Assembly: GCA_963824985.1 (NCBI GenBank)
Contig: CAWGRQ010000040.1
Coordinates: forward strand, 17,539 to 81,538
Reading direction: 5' to 3'
DNA length: 64,000 bases
From: JAFNAG01 sp963824985
GTDB lineage: Bacteria; Acidobacteriota; UBA6911
Shown here piece by piece: positions 46,112 to 56,533 of the stretch; within the stretch, counting starts at the first letter, position 1, and every line of letters begins with the position of its first letter. Made by a program: the position numbers and the translations under genes. Below the pieces are notes generated by a model, which saw nothing but the letters and a program-made list of their open reading frames with translations, was not told the origin of the DNA and made no database searches.

Positions 46112-46281
46112 ATCCGTGTCCCAAAAGCTTTCCGGGATGGACGGGTTCCGGCATCCTCTGTGCCGCTGCCCGGTGCCGGATCTGAGTATGTAGCGGAAAA
46201 GAGCAGCCCGGAGCCCGATTTTGTGTTTGAATGGCGCATGCCTTTTCAGGTGACCCATATTCAAATCGCGGACAGAACGCC

Positions 46282-47604
46282 ATGACGGATCTACCTGCGG
46301 GCTCAAGGGAGCGCGGGCTGGGACTCTGGATCTGTACTGCGCTTGTGACCGGGAACATGATCGGGTCGGGAGTATTCCTGCTGCCGGCCTCCCTGGCGCC
46401 CTACGGAGCATTGAGCTTTCTCGGCTGGCTGTTTACCGCGGCCGGCGCCATGGTGCTGGCCCTGGTATTCGCCCGTCTCAGCCGGATGGTACCGCGTGCC
46501 GGTGGTCCCTATGCGTACACCCGCGCCGGCTTTGGCGATTTCGCCGGTTTCCTGGTGGCGTGGGGGTACTGGATCTCGATCTGGGCCGGAAATGCGGCGA
46601 TCGCGGTAGGCTTCGTCTCTTATCTGGGATTCTTCTTTCCCATTCTCACCAAAAATGGACCCCTGGCGGCGGCATCCGCCATCGCCACCGTGTGGGTGCT
46701 CACCGTCGTCAACGGCCTGGGGGTGCGAACGGCGGGAAAAGTTCAGTTAGTAACAACCATCCTCAAGCTGGCCCCTCTCATCGCCATCAGTTTCTTCGGC
46801 CTGTTTTATCTGAAGATTGAAAACTTCATGCCCTTCAATCCCAGCGGCAGGCCGGTCTTCTCCGCCATGACCACCGCGGCCGCGCTGGCCCTCTGGGCTT
46901 TCCTCGGCCTCGAGTCCGCGACCGTGCCGGCGGACGAGGTGCTGAATCCGGCAAAGACCATACCCCGCGCTACAATCCTCGGCACGCTGCTATCATCGGC
47001 TGTTTATATCATGGGGACCGCGGCCGTCATGGGGATCATCCCCCCGGCGGCACTGCAGAACTCCACAGCCCCTTTCGCCGATGCCGCGAAGGAGTTGTGG
47101 GGGGAGTGGGCGGGCTATGCGGTCGCGGCCGGCGCCGCCATTTCCTGTTTCGGCGCCCTTAACGGCTGGATCCTGCTTCAGGGGCAGCTCCCCCGGGCGG
47201 CTGCCATCGACGGTTTGTTTCCGGTCGTATTTAAGAGGCTCTCGTCGCGCGGAACGCCGGTTGCCGGCCTGGCGCTCTCCAGCATCCTGGTTACACTCCT
47301 GGTCGTGACGAATTACACCCGGGGTCTGGTGGGGATGTTCACTTTCATCATTCTGCTGGCTACCCTGGCCACGCTGTTCCCGTACGTTCTTTGCGCCATG
47401 TCCGCTCTTATGATCTATAACCGGGAGAAAGAGTCCGGGAGGGAAGGGAAGTTCCTGGGACCATCAATCCTGGCGGCTTTGGCATTCGCCTATTCCCTCT
47501 GGGCGATTGCCGGCTCAGGCCAGGAAACGGTGTTCTGGGGATTTCTGCTCCTGATGAGCAGCCTGCCGGTCTACGTCTGGATCAAGCATAAAAGCCCCGA
47601 GTAG
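46282..47604 (+). CDS. APC-superfamily amino acid/polyamine permease
   Basis: A 440-residue membrane protein with about 12 hydrophobic helices. The APC signature is at the N terminus: GLWICTALVTGNMIGSGVFL, followed by RAGGPYAYTRAGFGDFAGFL and the second-half LWAFLGLESATVPADEVLNP. It is closest in style to basic amino acid/polyamine antiporters such as AdiC/CadB/PotE relatives. Transports an amino acid or amine across the inner membrane; substrate unknown. ATG 46282 (MTDLPAGS) is preferred over an earlier ATG that would add a 17-residue hydrophilic tail. No decarboxylase is adjacent, so an acid-resistance pair is not supported. Confidence 0.85.
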   Translation: MTDLPAGSRERGLGLWICTALVTGNMIGSGVFLLPASLAPYGALSFLGWLFTAAGAMVLALVFARLSRMVPRAGGPYAYTRAGFGDFAGFLVAWGYWISIWAGNAAIAVGFVSYLGFFFPILTKNGPLAAASAIATVWVLTVVNGLGVRTAGKVQLVTTILKLAPLIAISFFGLFYLKIENFMPFNPSGRPVFSAMTTAAALALWAFLGLESATVPADEVLNPAKTIPRATILGTLLSSAVYIMGTAAVMGIIPPAALQNSTAPFADAAKELWGEWAGYAVAAGAAISCFGALNGWILLQGQLPRAAAIDGLFPVVFKRLSSRGTPVAGLALSSILVTLLVVTNYTRGLVGMFTFIILLATLATLFPYVLCAMSALMIYNREKESGREGKFLGPSILAALAFAYSLWAIAGSGQETVFWGFLLLMSSLPVYVWIKHKSPE

Positions 47605-47641
47605 TGATTCCGGTGCCACCCGGAGACCTTGTAGGATTGGT

Positions 47642-48649
47642 TCAGGGATTGGGGATGCCGACGGCGTCGCGCACCTGGCGGACCAGAGGCCGGGTTACCG
47701 CGCCGGCCGTTTCGGCGCCGCGGCGCATCACTTCTTCGACATACTCGGGTTGGCCTTCAAGCTCGCGCCGCCGCTGCCGCGCCGGACCGAACCGCTCCAT
47801 GAAGCGGTCGAAGATCGCCTGCTTGACCTCCCGATAGCTCAGGCCGCCGCTGCGAAACCGCTCCGCCCATTCCAACTCCTCTTCCGGAGTGCAGAAGAGC
47901 TTCAGTATAGCGTACAGAGCATTCGTGTCAGGATTCTTCGGCTCCTCCACCCTGGCCGAGTCGGTCACAATCGACCAGATCTGGCGGCGGACCTCCTCGT
48001 CACCGGCGAACAGTTCGATCGTGTTGTTGTACGACTTGGACATCTTGCGCCCGTCCCGACCCGGTACCACGGCCACCGCCTCCGGAATGTAGGGCTCCGG
48101 AATCGTCAGCACCTCGCCGTAGGCAGTGTTGAAATATTGCGCAATATCACGGGTGACCTCGATGTGCTGCTTCTGATCCTGGCCCACGGGCACAAAGTTG
48201 GCCCGGACAATCAGAATATCCGCCGCCTGCAGCACCGGATAGGCAAAAAGTCCGTGATCGGCGGGAATCCCCTGGGCTACCTTGTCTTTATAGGCGTGCG
48301 CCCTTTCCAGCAGCCCCATCGGCGTAACCGTGGTCAGCATCCATTGCAGCTCGCAGACTTCGGGCACGTCGCTCTGGCGGTAAATGGTGCAACTCTCCGG
48401 GACCAGGCCCAGGGCCAGATAGTCGGCAGCGGTGTTCTTGGTGAGCTGCAGCAGCCGGTCGCGATCGCGTAACGATGTGAGCGCGTGGTAGTTAGCAAGA
48501 AAATAGTAGCACTGGAAGCCCTTGGCGATAAACTCGAGATACTGCTGCACCGCTCCGAAATAGTTTCCGAGATGAAGATTCCCCGAAGGCTGAATCCCGG
48601 AGAGAACTACCGGCCTCGCTGCTGACGATTCCAATCGTGCCACTGCCAT
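47642..48649 (-). CDS. trpS: Tryptophanyl-tRNA synthetase
   Basis: A 335-residue class I aminoacyl-tRNA synthetase that charges tRNA-Trp. The HIGH-type motif is PSGNLHLGNYFGAVQQYLEF and the KMSKS loop is GRDGRKMSKSYNNTIELF. ADILIVRANFVPVGQDQKQH and NTAADYLALGL fit the TrpS fold; length is typical for bacterial TrpS. Start ATG 48649 is chosen for AAGGAGGAG just upstream; five more codons are open beyond it. Oriented against the permease gene and transcribed away from the suf operon, separated from it by a palindromic repeat. Frame is intact. Confidence 0.95.
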   Translation of the reverse strand: MAVARLESSAARPVVLSGIQPSGNLHLGNYFGAVQQYLEFIAKGFQCYYFLANYHALTSLRDRDRLLQLTKNTAADYLALGLVPESCTIYRQSDVPEVCELQWMLTTVTPMGLLERAHAYKDKVAQGIPADHGLFAYPVLQAADILIVRANFVPVGQDQKQHIEVTRDIAQYFNTAYGEVLTIPEPYIPEAVAVVPGRDGRKMSKSYNNTIELFAGDEEVRRQIWSIVTDSARVEEPKNPDTNALYAILKLFCTPEEELEWAERFRSGGLSYREVKQAIFDRFMERFGPARQRRRELEGQPEYVEEVMRRGAETAGAVTRPLVRQVRDAVGIPNP

Positions 48650-48710
48650 TCTCCTCCTTATCACGAGCGCGTAATTCTATTTCCCTAAATCCGCCGCGGG
48701 CAATCAAATA

Positions 48711-49062
48711 AAAAAGGGGACATTCCGAATTTATCGCTAAGTACTCGTGGTCATAAATACGGTAACGTATGCGCCGAGCGCGGCGGCCCTGGATGCGCGA
48801 AGCGACGACGGGGGTACAGCCAAAGCTGCAGAAGCGCGGGTCCTTAGAATTTGTCATTTGCGAATTGTAAATTGTCATTGGCCATTTGACGGTCTTGAAA
48901 CTGGCTGGATTCAATGACAAACGGCAAATCACCAATGAGAAATGACAAATTCTTTGCACTCCTGCCTTGCGGCTGGGATACGTCACCGTATTTATGAATC
49001 AGTGTACCAAGTATCAGTGATTTGAACAGGAAGTGAGGAAATTCGGAATGTCCCCTTTTTTT
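48711..49062. repeat. Nested palindromic element with GGGGACATTCCGAATT ends
   Basis: Outer arms AAAAAGGGGACATTCCGAAT (from 48711) and its complement (to 49062). Inside, CATAAATACGGTAACGTAT near 48750 mirrors ATACGTCACCGTATTTATG near 48978. Further in, GAATTTGTCATTT (48849) mirrors AAATGACAAATTC (about 48940). The 352-bp element can thus fold as one long interrupted hairpin. A lone half end (GGGGACATTCTGAATTTT) is found at about 60080. Confidence 0.8.
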
Positions 49063-49070
49063 TGGGGAGA

Positions 49071-49135
49071 TTGACTTTGGCCGGGGCGGCTCCTATACTA
49101 TTGGTGAATATAAGACCATAATGGTACTGTATTGA
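49071..49135 (+). promoter_or_regulatory. Promoter and putative Rrf2 operator of the suf operon
   Basis: TTGACT (49071-49076), 17-base spacer, TATACT (49094-49099). Downstream ATAAGACCATAATGGTACT (from about 49109) contains the dyad ACCAT-A-ATGGT with outer ATA/TAT, placed at the likely transcription start, as expected for repression by the Rrf2 regulator encoded next. The operator is inferred from symmetry only. Confidence 0.65.
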
Positions 49136-49148
49136 AGAGGGTCAAGGT

Positions 49149-49625
49149 ATGCTTCGGGTTACAAAACTGGCTGACTACGGAATTGTCATCCTGACCTATC
49201 TCGCCGGCAAGGGCGCCCCCACGGCCAATGCACGCGATGTGGCTCAAAAGGTGAAGTTGCCGCAGCCGGTGGTGAGCAAGATCCTGAAGTTGCTGGCGAG
49301 GGATGGGCTGCTGGAGTCGAGACGCGGCATCAAGGGGGGCTACGGCCTGTCGCTCAGGCCTGAGGAAATCACGGTGGCCGGGATTATCCGGGCGCTGGAG
49401 GGGCCGATCGCCGTGACCGAATGCACCGACAAGGTGCACGGCGACTGCGGGCTGGAAACCGGATGTCCGGTGAGCACCAACTGGCATCTGATCAACCGCG
49501 CGATCCACCAGGCGCTGGAAAGGATCACCCTGGCGGAGATGACCCAGCCGCTCCGGAAACCGCAGCTCAGGTTTATCGAACCGGTCTCACGACCGGGACC
49601 TTTTCACATTCTTGGCCAGGGATAA
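49149..49625 (+). CDS. Rrf2-family regulator of iron-sulfur cluster assembly (SUF type)
   Basis: A 158-residue winged-helix regulator: MLRVTKLADYGIVILTYLAG, DVAQKVKLPQPVVSKILKLL (recognition helix), SRRGIKGGYGLSL (wing). Cys92, Cys100 and Cys106 (VTECTD, HGDCGLETGCP) are the three cluster-ligating cysteines of IscR/SufR-like proteins, so it should sense Fe-S status. It leads the suf operon, 30 bases before sufB, with a probable operator in its own promoter. It belongs to the SUF-system regulator subgroup. The C-terminal about 25 residues are not conserved in the family. Confidence 0.92.
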   Translation: MLRVTKLADYGIVILTYLAGKGAPTANARDVAQKVKLPQPVVSKILKLLARDGLLESRRGIKGGYGLSLRPEEITVAGIIRALEGPIAVTECTDKVHGDCGLETGCPVSTNWHLINRAIHQALERITLAEMTQPLRKPQLRFIEPVSRPGPFHILGQG

Positions 49626-49655
49626 CGGCAGCCCAGTTCACCTGGGGAGAGATTT

Positions 49656-51109
<1,454 letters not shown>

Positions 51110-51204
51110 GGCCGGTGCGGGGCAATCGAGCAGCCTTAAATATGATCTGCAGCGCTCAAGCAGGATGCAGGATATGGAATTTCAATTGTTCGAGATGACG
51201 AGGA

Positions 51205-51977
51205 ATGCTGGAAATAGCAACCTGCACGCATCGGTGGAAGGGAACGAGATCCTGCACGGAATCAATCTCAAGGTTAATGCCGGCGAAGTCCACGCCATCA
51301 TGGGCCCAACGGTTCCGGAAAGAGCACGCTTGCCAAGGTCCTCGCCGGCCGGGAGGGGTACGTGGTGACCGAGGGAGAAGCTCTACTATCAGGGAAAGGA
51401 CCTTCTCGAGCATGCTGCCGGAGGATCGCGCACGCGAAGGGCATTTTCCTCGGTTTTCAATACCCGGTCGAGATTCCGGGCGTCAGCAACATGTATTTCC
51501 TGAAGACGGCGCTGAACGCGATCCGAAAGCACAACGGCCTTGAGGAGCTCGATGCGATGGACTTTCCTGTCGCTCGGCAAAGAGAAAATGAAGCTGGTGG
51601 AAATGGACGAAAGCCTGATCAACCGCGCGGTGAACGAAGGATTTTCCGGCGGCGAGAAGAAGCGCAACGAGGTATTCCAGATGGCCGTGCTGGAACCCAG
51701 GCTCGCCATCCTCGACGAGACCGATTCCGGACTCGATATCGATGCGCTGCGGATTGTGGCTCAGGGCGTCAACAGCCTGCGCGGGAGGATCGGGCCATTC
51801 TCCTGGTCACCCATTACCAGCGGCTCCTGAACTACATCGTCCCCGACCGGGTTCATGTTCTTGCTCGACGGCCGGATCGTCAAATCCGGCGGGAAGGAAC
51901 TGGCGCTGGAACTCGAGGAAAAGGGCTATGGATGGGTGAGCAATGGTGCTGCAACCGAACGGGCGGCTATTTCGTGA
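51205..51977 (+). CDS. sufC: SufC, Fe-S assembly ATPase (frameshifted here)
   Basis: ABC-type ATPase driving SufBC2D. ATG 51205 (MLEI...LHASVEGNEILHGINL). Walker A is broken at ATCATGGGCCCAACGG: one missing C would restore IMGPNGSGKST. The signature EGFSGGEKKRNEVFQMAVL and Walker B PRLAILDETDSGLDIDAL are intact. A second break at GCGGGAGGATCGG (missing G) precedes AILLVTHYQRLLNYI. Both are homopolymer contractions, which points to sequencing error. Ends around 51977 with WVSNGAATERAAIS. Overall order and length fit SufC (about 250 residues). Confidence 0.85.
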
Positions 51978-51993
51978 AAGGGGCCTTTCCGGC

Positions 51994-53347
51994 ATGATCG
52001 AGATCAAGAAAGAACCGAACACCTATCTCGCCGCCTTCGACAGCTTCGAGAAAAACGTAGCCGGGTGGAATCCCGGGTGGCTTCGCGAGGCGCGCCGGGA
52101 TGCGCTGGCCCGTTTCGCCGACCTCGGCTTTCCCACGACTCGCGAGGAAGCCTGGCGCCACACCGAATGTAGCTCCGATCGCCGCGGCGCGTTTCCGGCC
52201 GGTGCTTCCGGGTACGAACGGTGTTTCCGCGGACATGCTTGGAGATTACCTGTTCGGCGACGTCGAATGTTCCAATCTGGTTTTCGTCAATGGCTGGTAT
52301 TCCCCGGAACTCTCCACTCCCGAAGGACTGCCCAGGAACGTGCGGGCCGGGAGCCTGGCTGCCGCTTTGCGCGACGAGCCCGCGAAGCTCAAGGCGCACT
52401 TTGCACGCCTCGGCCGGCCGCGAGGCGAATGCATTTGCCGCCCTGAATACGGCATTCATGTCCGATGGCGCTTTCATTTTCCTTCCCGCCAGAAACCGCT
52501 CTGAAAAAGATCATCCACCTGCTTTTTATTTCCACTCGCCGAGGCGGAGGCGACGGCGAACTTCCCGCGGAACCTGATCGTGGTCGGCAGCGGAAGCCAG
52601 GCGACCGTTGTGGAAAGCTACGTCGGTTCCCGGGCGGGCGCCTACTTTACCAATGCGGTAACCGAAATCATCGCCGGAGACCATGCCATCGTCGACCATT
52701 ACAAGCTGCAGCGCGAAAGCGAGAGGGCGTTTCACGTCGCCTCGCTCCAGGTCGACCAGGATCGCGACAGCTCCGCGGTTTCTTCCCATTCCATCTCCCT
52801 GGGCGGCGTGCTGATCCGCAATACGATCAAGGCGGTCATGAACGGGGAGGGCGGAGAACTGCACTTTAAACGGCCTGTATGTCGACCAAGGGACCGCCAG
52901 CACGTCGATAACCACACCAGCATCGATCACGCCAGGCCGCACTGCACCAGCCGGGAGCTGTACAAAGGCATTCTCGATGACCACTCGACCGGCGTCTTTA
53001 ACGGCAGGATCGTGGTGCGCAAGGATGCCCAGAAAACCAATGCCACGCCAGACCAACAAAAATCTCCTGCTGTCCACTGAGGCGCTGGTCAATACCACGC
53101 CGCAGCTTGAGATTTTTGCCGATGATGTCAAGTGCACCCACGGCGCAACCATCGGCAGGCTGAATGAGGAGGAACTCTTTTACCTGCGCACCCGCGGCAT
53201 CGATGAAGAGGCGGCCCGAGCGCTGCTGACCTATGCGTTTGCCAGTGATCTTCTGGGAATGCTCAAATTCAAGCCTATGCAGTGCCAGCTTGACCTGGTC
53301 CTGCTCGCGCACATGTCCCGGGTTGGGGGAATGGATGCCGGTCATGA
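51994..53347 (+). CDS. sufD: SufD, Fe-S scaffold partner (frameshifted here)
   Basis: Starts ATG 51994 (MIEIKKEPNTYLAAFDSFEK), 17 bases after the sufC stop. Recognisable SufD blocks occur in different frames: ARFADLGFPTTREEAWRHT, NVAPIAAARFRPVLPGTNGV, LVFVNGWYSPELS, VVGSGSQATVVESYVGS, IIAGDHAIVDHYKLQRESER, and finally TTPQLEIFADDVKCTHGATI with EEELFYLRTRGIDEEAARAL (SufBD core). At least five indels. The end is taken as TGA 53345-53347, overlapping the sufS ATG, assuming one more frame correction near 53326; without it the frame runs to 53360. Confidence 0.8.
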
Positions 53348-54604
53348 AAACCGCCAGTGAGTTGTCCCGGGGAGAGACCTTTCCCGGCCTGGATGTCGAA
53401 CGGATCCGTGCCGATTTTCCCGCCTTGAGCCAGAAAGTTTATGGCAAGCCGCTGGTCTATCTCGACAATGCGGCGACGACCCAGAAGCCGCAAGCGGTCA
53501 TCGATGCTCTGACCGGCTTTTATATGCGTGACTGCGCCAATATCCATCGCGGCGTCCACCTCTTGAGTGAGCGGGCCACACGGTCCTACGAGGCTACCCG
53601 GACCAAAGTTAAACGGTTCATCAATGCCGCAGACGAAAGGGAGATCATCTTCGTTCGCGGCGCCACCGAAGGGATCAACCTTGTTGCCCAGACCTTTGCG
53701 CGGATGCGCGTCGAAGCCGGAGATGAAATCCTGATTTCCGCCATGGAGCACCATTCGAACATCGTCCCCTGGCAGATCCTGTGCCCAGGAAAAAGGCGCC
53801 CGCCTTCGCGTTATTCCCATGAACGAGCGCGGCGAGCTGCTCCTGGATGAGTACGAGAAGCTGCTCGGCTCACGGACCCGCCTGGTCGCCATCGCCCACG
53901 TCTCCAATGCTCTGGGCACGATCAATCCCGTTTCGCGAATGATTGAGGCGGCTCACCGGAAGCAGATTCCGGTTCTGGTCGACGGCGCCCAGGCGGTGCC
54001 CCACATCCGCGTGGATGTCACCGGGCTCGATTGCGACTTCTACACGTTTTCCGGTCACAAGATGTACGGCCCGACCGGCGTCGGCGTACTGTACGGCAAA
54101 GCCGCACTGCTGGAATCCATGCCCCCCTACCAAGGGGGCGGCGACATGATCAGCTCGGTCACTTTTGAAAAGACGATATACAACCGCCTCCCCTATAAAT
54201 TTGAGGCCGGCACACCCAATATCGCCGCCGGGATCGCGCTGGGCGCGGCGATCGATTATCTCGAAAACATCGGCATGGACAGGATCGCCGCCTATGAACA
54301 CGATCTTCTGACATACGCCACGGAGGCGTTCGCAACCCTGCCCGGCGTACGGCTGATCGGGACCGCCGCGGAAAAGGCGAGTGTGCTCTCCTTCGTCGTC
54401 GAGGGGGTCCACCCTCATGATATCGGAACCATTCTGGACCAGGAGGGGATCGCGATCCGCACGGGGCATCACTGCGCCCAGCCGGTGATGGACTTTTATA
54501 ACCTGCCGGCCACGGCGCGCGCCTCACTCGCGTTTTACAACACCCGCGAGGAGATCGATCTCCTGATCGCCGGCATACGAAAAGTAGTCGAGGTATTCTC
54601 CTGA
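53344..54604 (+). CDS. sufS: SufS cysteine desulfurase (one frameshift)
   Basis: PLP-dependent group II cysteine desulfurase that supplies sulfur to SufU. ATG 53344 overlaps the end of sufD. GLDVERIRADFPALSQKVYG, LVYLDNAATTQKPQAV and HHSNIVPWQ are N-terminal hallmarks. VDGAQAVPHI holds the PLP-contact Asp, FSGHKMYGPTGVG carries the PLP-binding Lys, and RTGHHCAQPVMDF the catalytic Cys. The frame breaks near 53785 (CTGTGCCCAGG, where two bases are probably missing). About 420 residues when joined, normal length. The TGA overlaps the sufU ATG. Confidence 0.92.
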
Positions 54605-55056
54605 TGGCCGACCTGCGCGAACTGTACCAGGAAGTCATACTTGATCATCACAAGCGGCCTCGAAACTGCCGCCGTCCCACAGACGCGAACCGGCACGCCG
54701 ATGGCTTCAATCCGCTCTGCGGCGACAAGGTGAGCGTTTTTGTGCGCCTGGAGGACGGCGTGGTCCGCGACATCGCCTTCCAGGGTTCCGGCTGCGCCAT
54801 TTCGACCGCTTCCGCTTCGATGATGACCGAGAGCCTGAAGGGGAAGTCGGAAGCCGAAGCGGCAGAGATCTTCGAACGCTTTCATGACATGGTAACAGGA
54901 AAGACGCCGGCCGAGGCCGACACTTCCGGCCTGGGAAAGCTGGCGGTGTTCTCCGGCGTGCGTGATTACCCCGTGCGCGTCAAGTGCGCCACGCTGGCAT
55001 GGCACACCCTGCGCGCCGCGCTCGGCAACCACGACACAACTGTTTCGACGGAGTAA
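54604..55056 (+). CDS. sufU: SufU-type sulfur relay/scaffold protein
   Basis: 150 residues, intact. An IscU-fold protein that receives persulfide sulfur from SufS and passes it to SufBCD. The three zinc/cluster cysteines are present: FNPLCGDKV, GSGCAISTASASMM and VKCATLAWHTL, with the insertion between the second and third cysteines that marks SufU rather than IscU. Begins at ATG overlapping the sufS stop (TGATG), so coupled translation. N terminus MADLRELYQEVILDHHKRPR is the family opening. Confidence 0.93.
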   Translation: MADLRELYQEVILDHHKRPRNCRRPTDANRHADGFNPLCGDKVSVFVRLEDGVVRDIAFQGSGCAISTASASMMTESLKGKSEAEAAEIFERFHDMVTGKTPAEADTSGLGKLAVFSGVRDYPVRVKCATLAWHTLRAALGNHDTTVSTE

Positions 55057-55061
55057 GGCTC

Positions 55062-55475
55062 GTGGGAATCTCAAAGATGTTCAAAAGTAAGCGGGCGAAG
55101 GCGGCGGCGCCTGAAGCAAAACCGGCGCCGGCGCCTTCGGAACCGGAGCTCGCCAAGATCCGGTTCAGTGCCGAGGATATTAAAGAAGCGGTCATTGAAG
55201 CCCTGCGCACCGTATATGACCCGGAAATCCCGGTAAACATCTACGAGCTGGGTCTGGTGTACGACATTGATATCGATCAGACGAACCGGGTGATGATCAA
55301 CATGACGTTGACCTCCCCGGGTTGCCCCGTGGCCGGCTCGCTCATCCCCGAAGTCGAGCAGAAAGTTCTGGCCGTTCCCGGCGTGAAGGACGTATTCGTG
55401 GAACTGGTCTGGGATCCGCCCTGGGATCCGGACCGGATGTCCGATGCCGCCAAACTTCAGCTCGGCATGTTCTGA
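55062..55475 (+). CDS. DUF59/MIP18-family Fe-S assembly protein (SufT-like)
   Basis: A 137-residue protein (GTG 55062, or ATG 55077 behind GGGAATCTCAAAG). After an Ala/Pro-rich lead-in, the DUF59 core is IKEAVIEALRTVYDPEIPVN, IYELGLVYDIDID, MTLTSPGCPVAGSLIPEVEQ and VELVWDPPWDPDRMSDAAK. PGCP carries the reactive Cys. Proteins of this type (SufT, PaaD-like, yitW) help maturation or transfer of Fe-S clusters and often close suf operons, as here, five bases after sufU. Last gene of the operon; a repeat region follows. Confidence 0.9.
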   Translation: MGISKMFKSKRAKAAAPEAKPAPAPSEPELAKIRFSAEDIKEAVIEALRTVYDPEIPVNIYELGLVYDIDIDQTNRVMINMTLTSPGCPVAGSLIPEVEQKVLAVPGVKDVFVELVWDPPWDPDRMSDAAKLQLGMF

Positions 55476-55550
55476 TTCCCGCCCCGCCTGGCAATTGAGC
55501 CAGAGTGTGCCGGAAGCGAACCGCCAAGGCCGCAAAGACCGCGCAGACCC

Positions 55551-55801
55551 TGTTTAGTTAACTGTCGCGAAACTCGCTCCAAGCCCCGGAGGGGCGCCAA
55601 GAGAGTAGCCCCGGGCAAGCGAAGCGCAGCCCGGGGTCAGGCCGGAAATCATCGCGGAGCCCCAGAGGGGCGACAGAAAATGCTTGCGACAATATGCAAC
55701 TGCCTACAGGGAGTTTGCGCCCGCGGCCATTATCCGTCGCACCTCCGGGGCTGGGCGGCCGCGCGGCGAAAATGGCGTTTCGCGGCAGTAACTATTTAGC
55801 G
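55551..55801. repeat. Inverted-repeat region with CCGGAGGGGCG units
   Basis: TTAGTTAACTGTCGCGAAAC (from 55555) is the approximate inverse of GTTTCGCGGCAGTAACTATT (from 55778). Between them, AGCCCCGGAGGGGCG and AGCCCCAGAGGGGCGACAG are direct repeats, with CCCCGGGC/GCCCGGGG stems. This resembles dispersed repeats in soil-bacterial genomes. No ORF supported between 55476 and 55869. Confidence 0.6.
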
Positions 55802-55869
55802 AAAACTCTTCTTCAGGAATTCCGGTAAGGCATGTTATTCTCTACCTGATATCATTATCGGAGATCCTT

Positions 55870-56103
55870 ATGGGAGTGAAGGTCAATTTTGTGCTGGACG
55901 ACGATGTCAAGAGCGATCTGGACCGCCTGATCGAAAGCGGGATGCGCAGCCGCATCATCAACGAGGCCCTGCGCAAAGAACTTTTGCAGGTCAAGCGCAG
56001 AAGGCTCGCAGAAAAGCACGATCAAATCCGCGGCCGCACGAAGGCGGTTCCGACCCGGGAACTCGTCAGTATTTTGCGACGGGATCGGACCCGACATGAT
56101 TGA
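55870..56103 (+). CDS. VapB-like ribbon-helix-helix antitoxin
   Basis: A 77-residue protein. VKVNFVLDDDVKSDLDRLIE and SGMRSRIINEALRKELLQVK fit a ribbon-helix-helix (CopG/Arc-type) fold: one beta-strand followed by two helices. The basic C-terminal tail (RRDRTRHD) would bind the toxin. Its last bases overlap the next gene (ATGA), the usual antitoxin-toxin order. Together with the PIN protein it forms a type II toxin-antitoxin module and should repress its own promoter. Confidence 0.75.
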   Translation: MGVKVNFVLDDDVKSDLDRLIESGMRSRIINEALRKELLQVKRRRLAEKHDQIRGRTKAVPTRELVSILRRDRTRHD

Positions 56104-56518
56104 TCCGGTGATCGTTCCTGACGCCTCCGTGCTGCTGAAATGGAGCCTTGATTCCGCCGCCGAACGAGATCAGGAGAAGGCGCTCGCCATCCGGCAGGGA
56201 TGGCTCGCCGGCCGGCATCGCATCATTCTGCCGTCCCTTTGGGCCTATGAAGTTGGAAACATCCTGGGCAGAAAACAAAGGGGCCTCGCGCGTGAACTGA
56301 TGGAAATTTACCTGGGATACGGATTTGAAGAAGAGAGTGCTGTGGATCTGTATGAGAAGACAATCGACATCATGAAGGCCGTCGATGCAACGTTTTATGA
56401 CGCTGCCTATCACGCAGTGGCGCTCAAACACCGGGGAACCTACATATCCGCCGATGACAGATATGTGCGCAAGGCCCTCTCAATCGGGCACGTGATCGCG
56501 CTGCAGGATTGGACTTGA
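56096..56518 (+). CDS. VapC-like PIN-domain toxin
   Basis: A 140-residue PIN-domain ribonuclease. VIVPDASVLLKWSLDS carries the first acidic residue (PDAS), LPSLWAYEVGNIL the Glu, TFYDAAYHAVAL the third (YDAAY) and YISADDRYVRKAL the fourth (ADD), so all four catalytic acids are present. VapC toxins cut tRNA or rRNA to stop translation when the antitoxin is degraded. Overlaps the antitoxin gene by eight bases. Confidence 0.88.
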   Translation: MIDPVIVPDASVLLKWSLDSAAERDQEKALAIRQGWLAGRHRIILPSLWAYEVGNILGRKQRGLARELMEIYLGYGFEEESAVDLYEKTIDIMKAVDATFYDAAYHAVALKHRGTYISADDRYVRKALSIGHVIALQDWT

Positions 56519-56533
56519 GATCGGAATCGGGGT

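Noticed and set aside
55551..55801. Fourth copy of the TGTTTAGCC MITE
   Set aside because: TGTTTAG and CTATTTAG occur, but in the wrong orientation relative to the ends of copies A-C, and no octamer duplication flanks it; kept as a separate inverted repeat.
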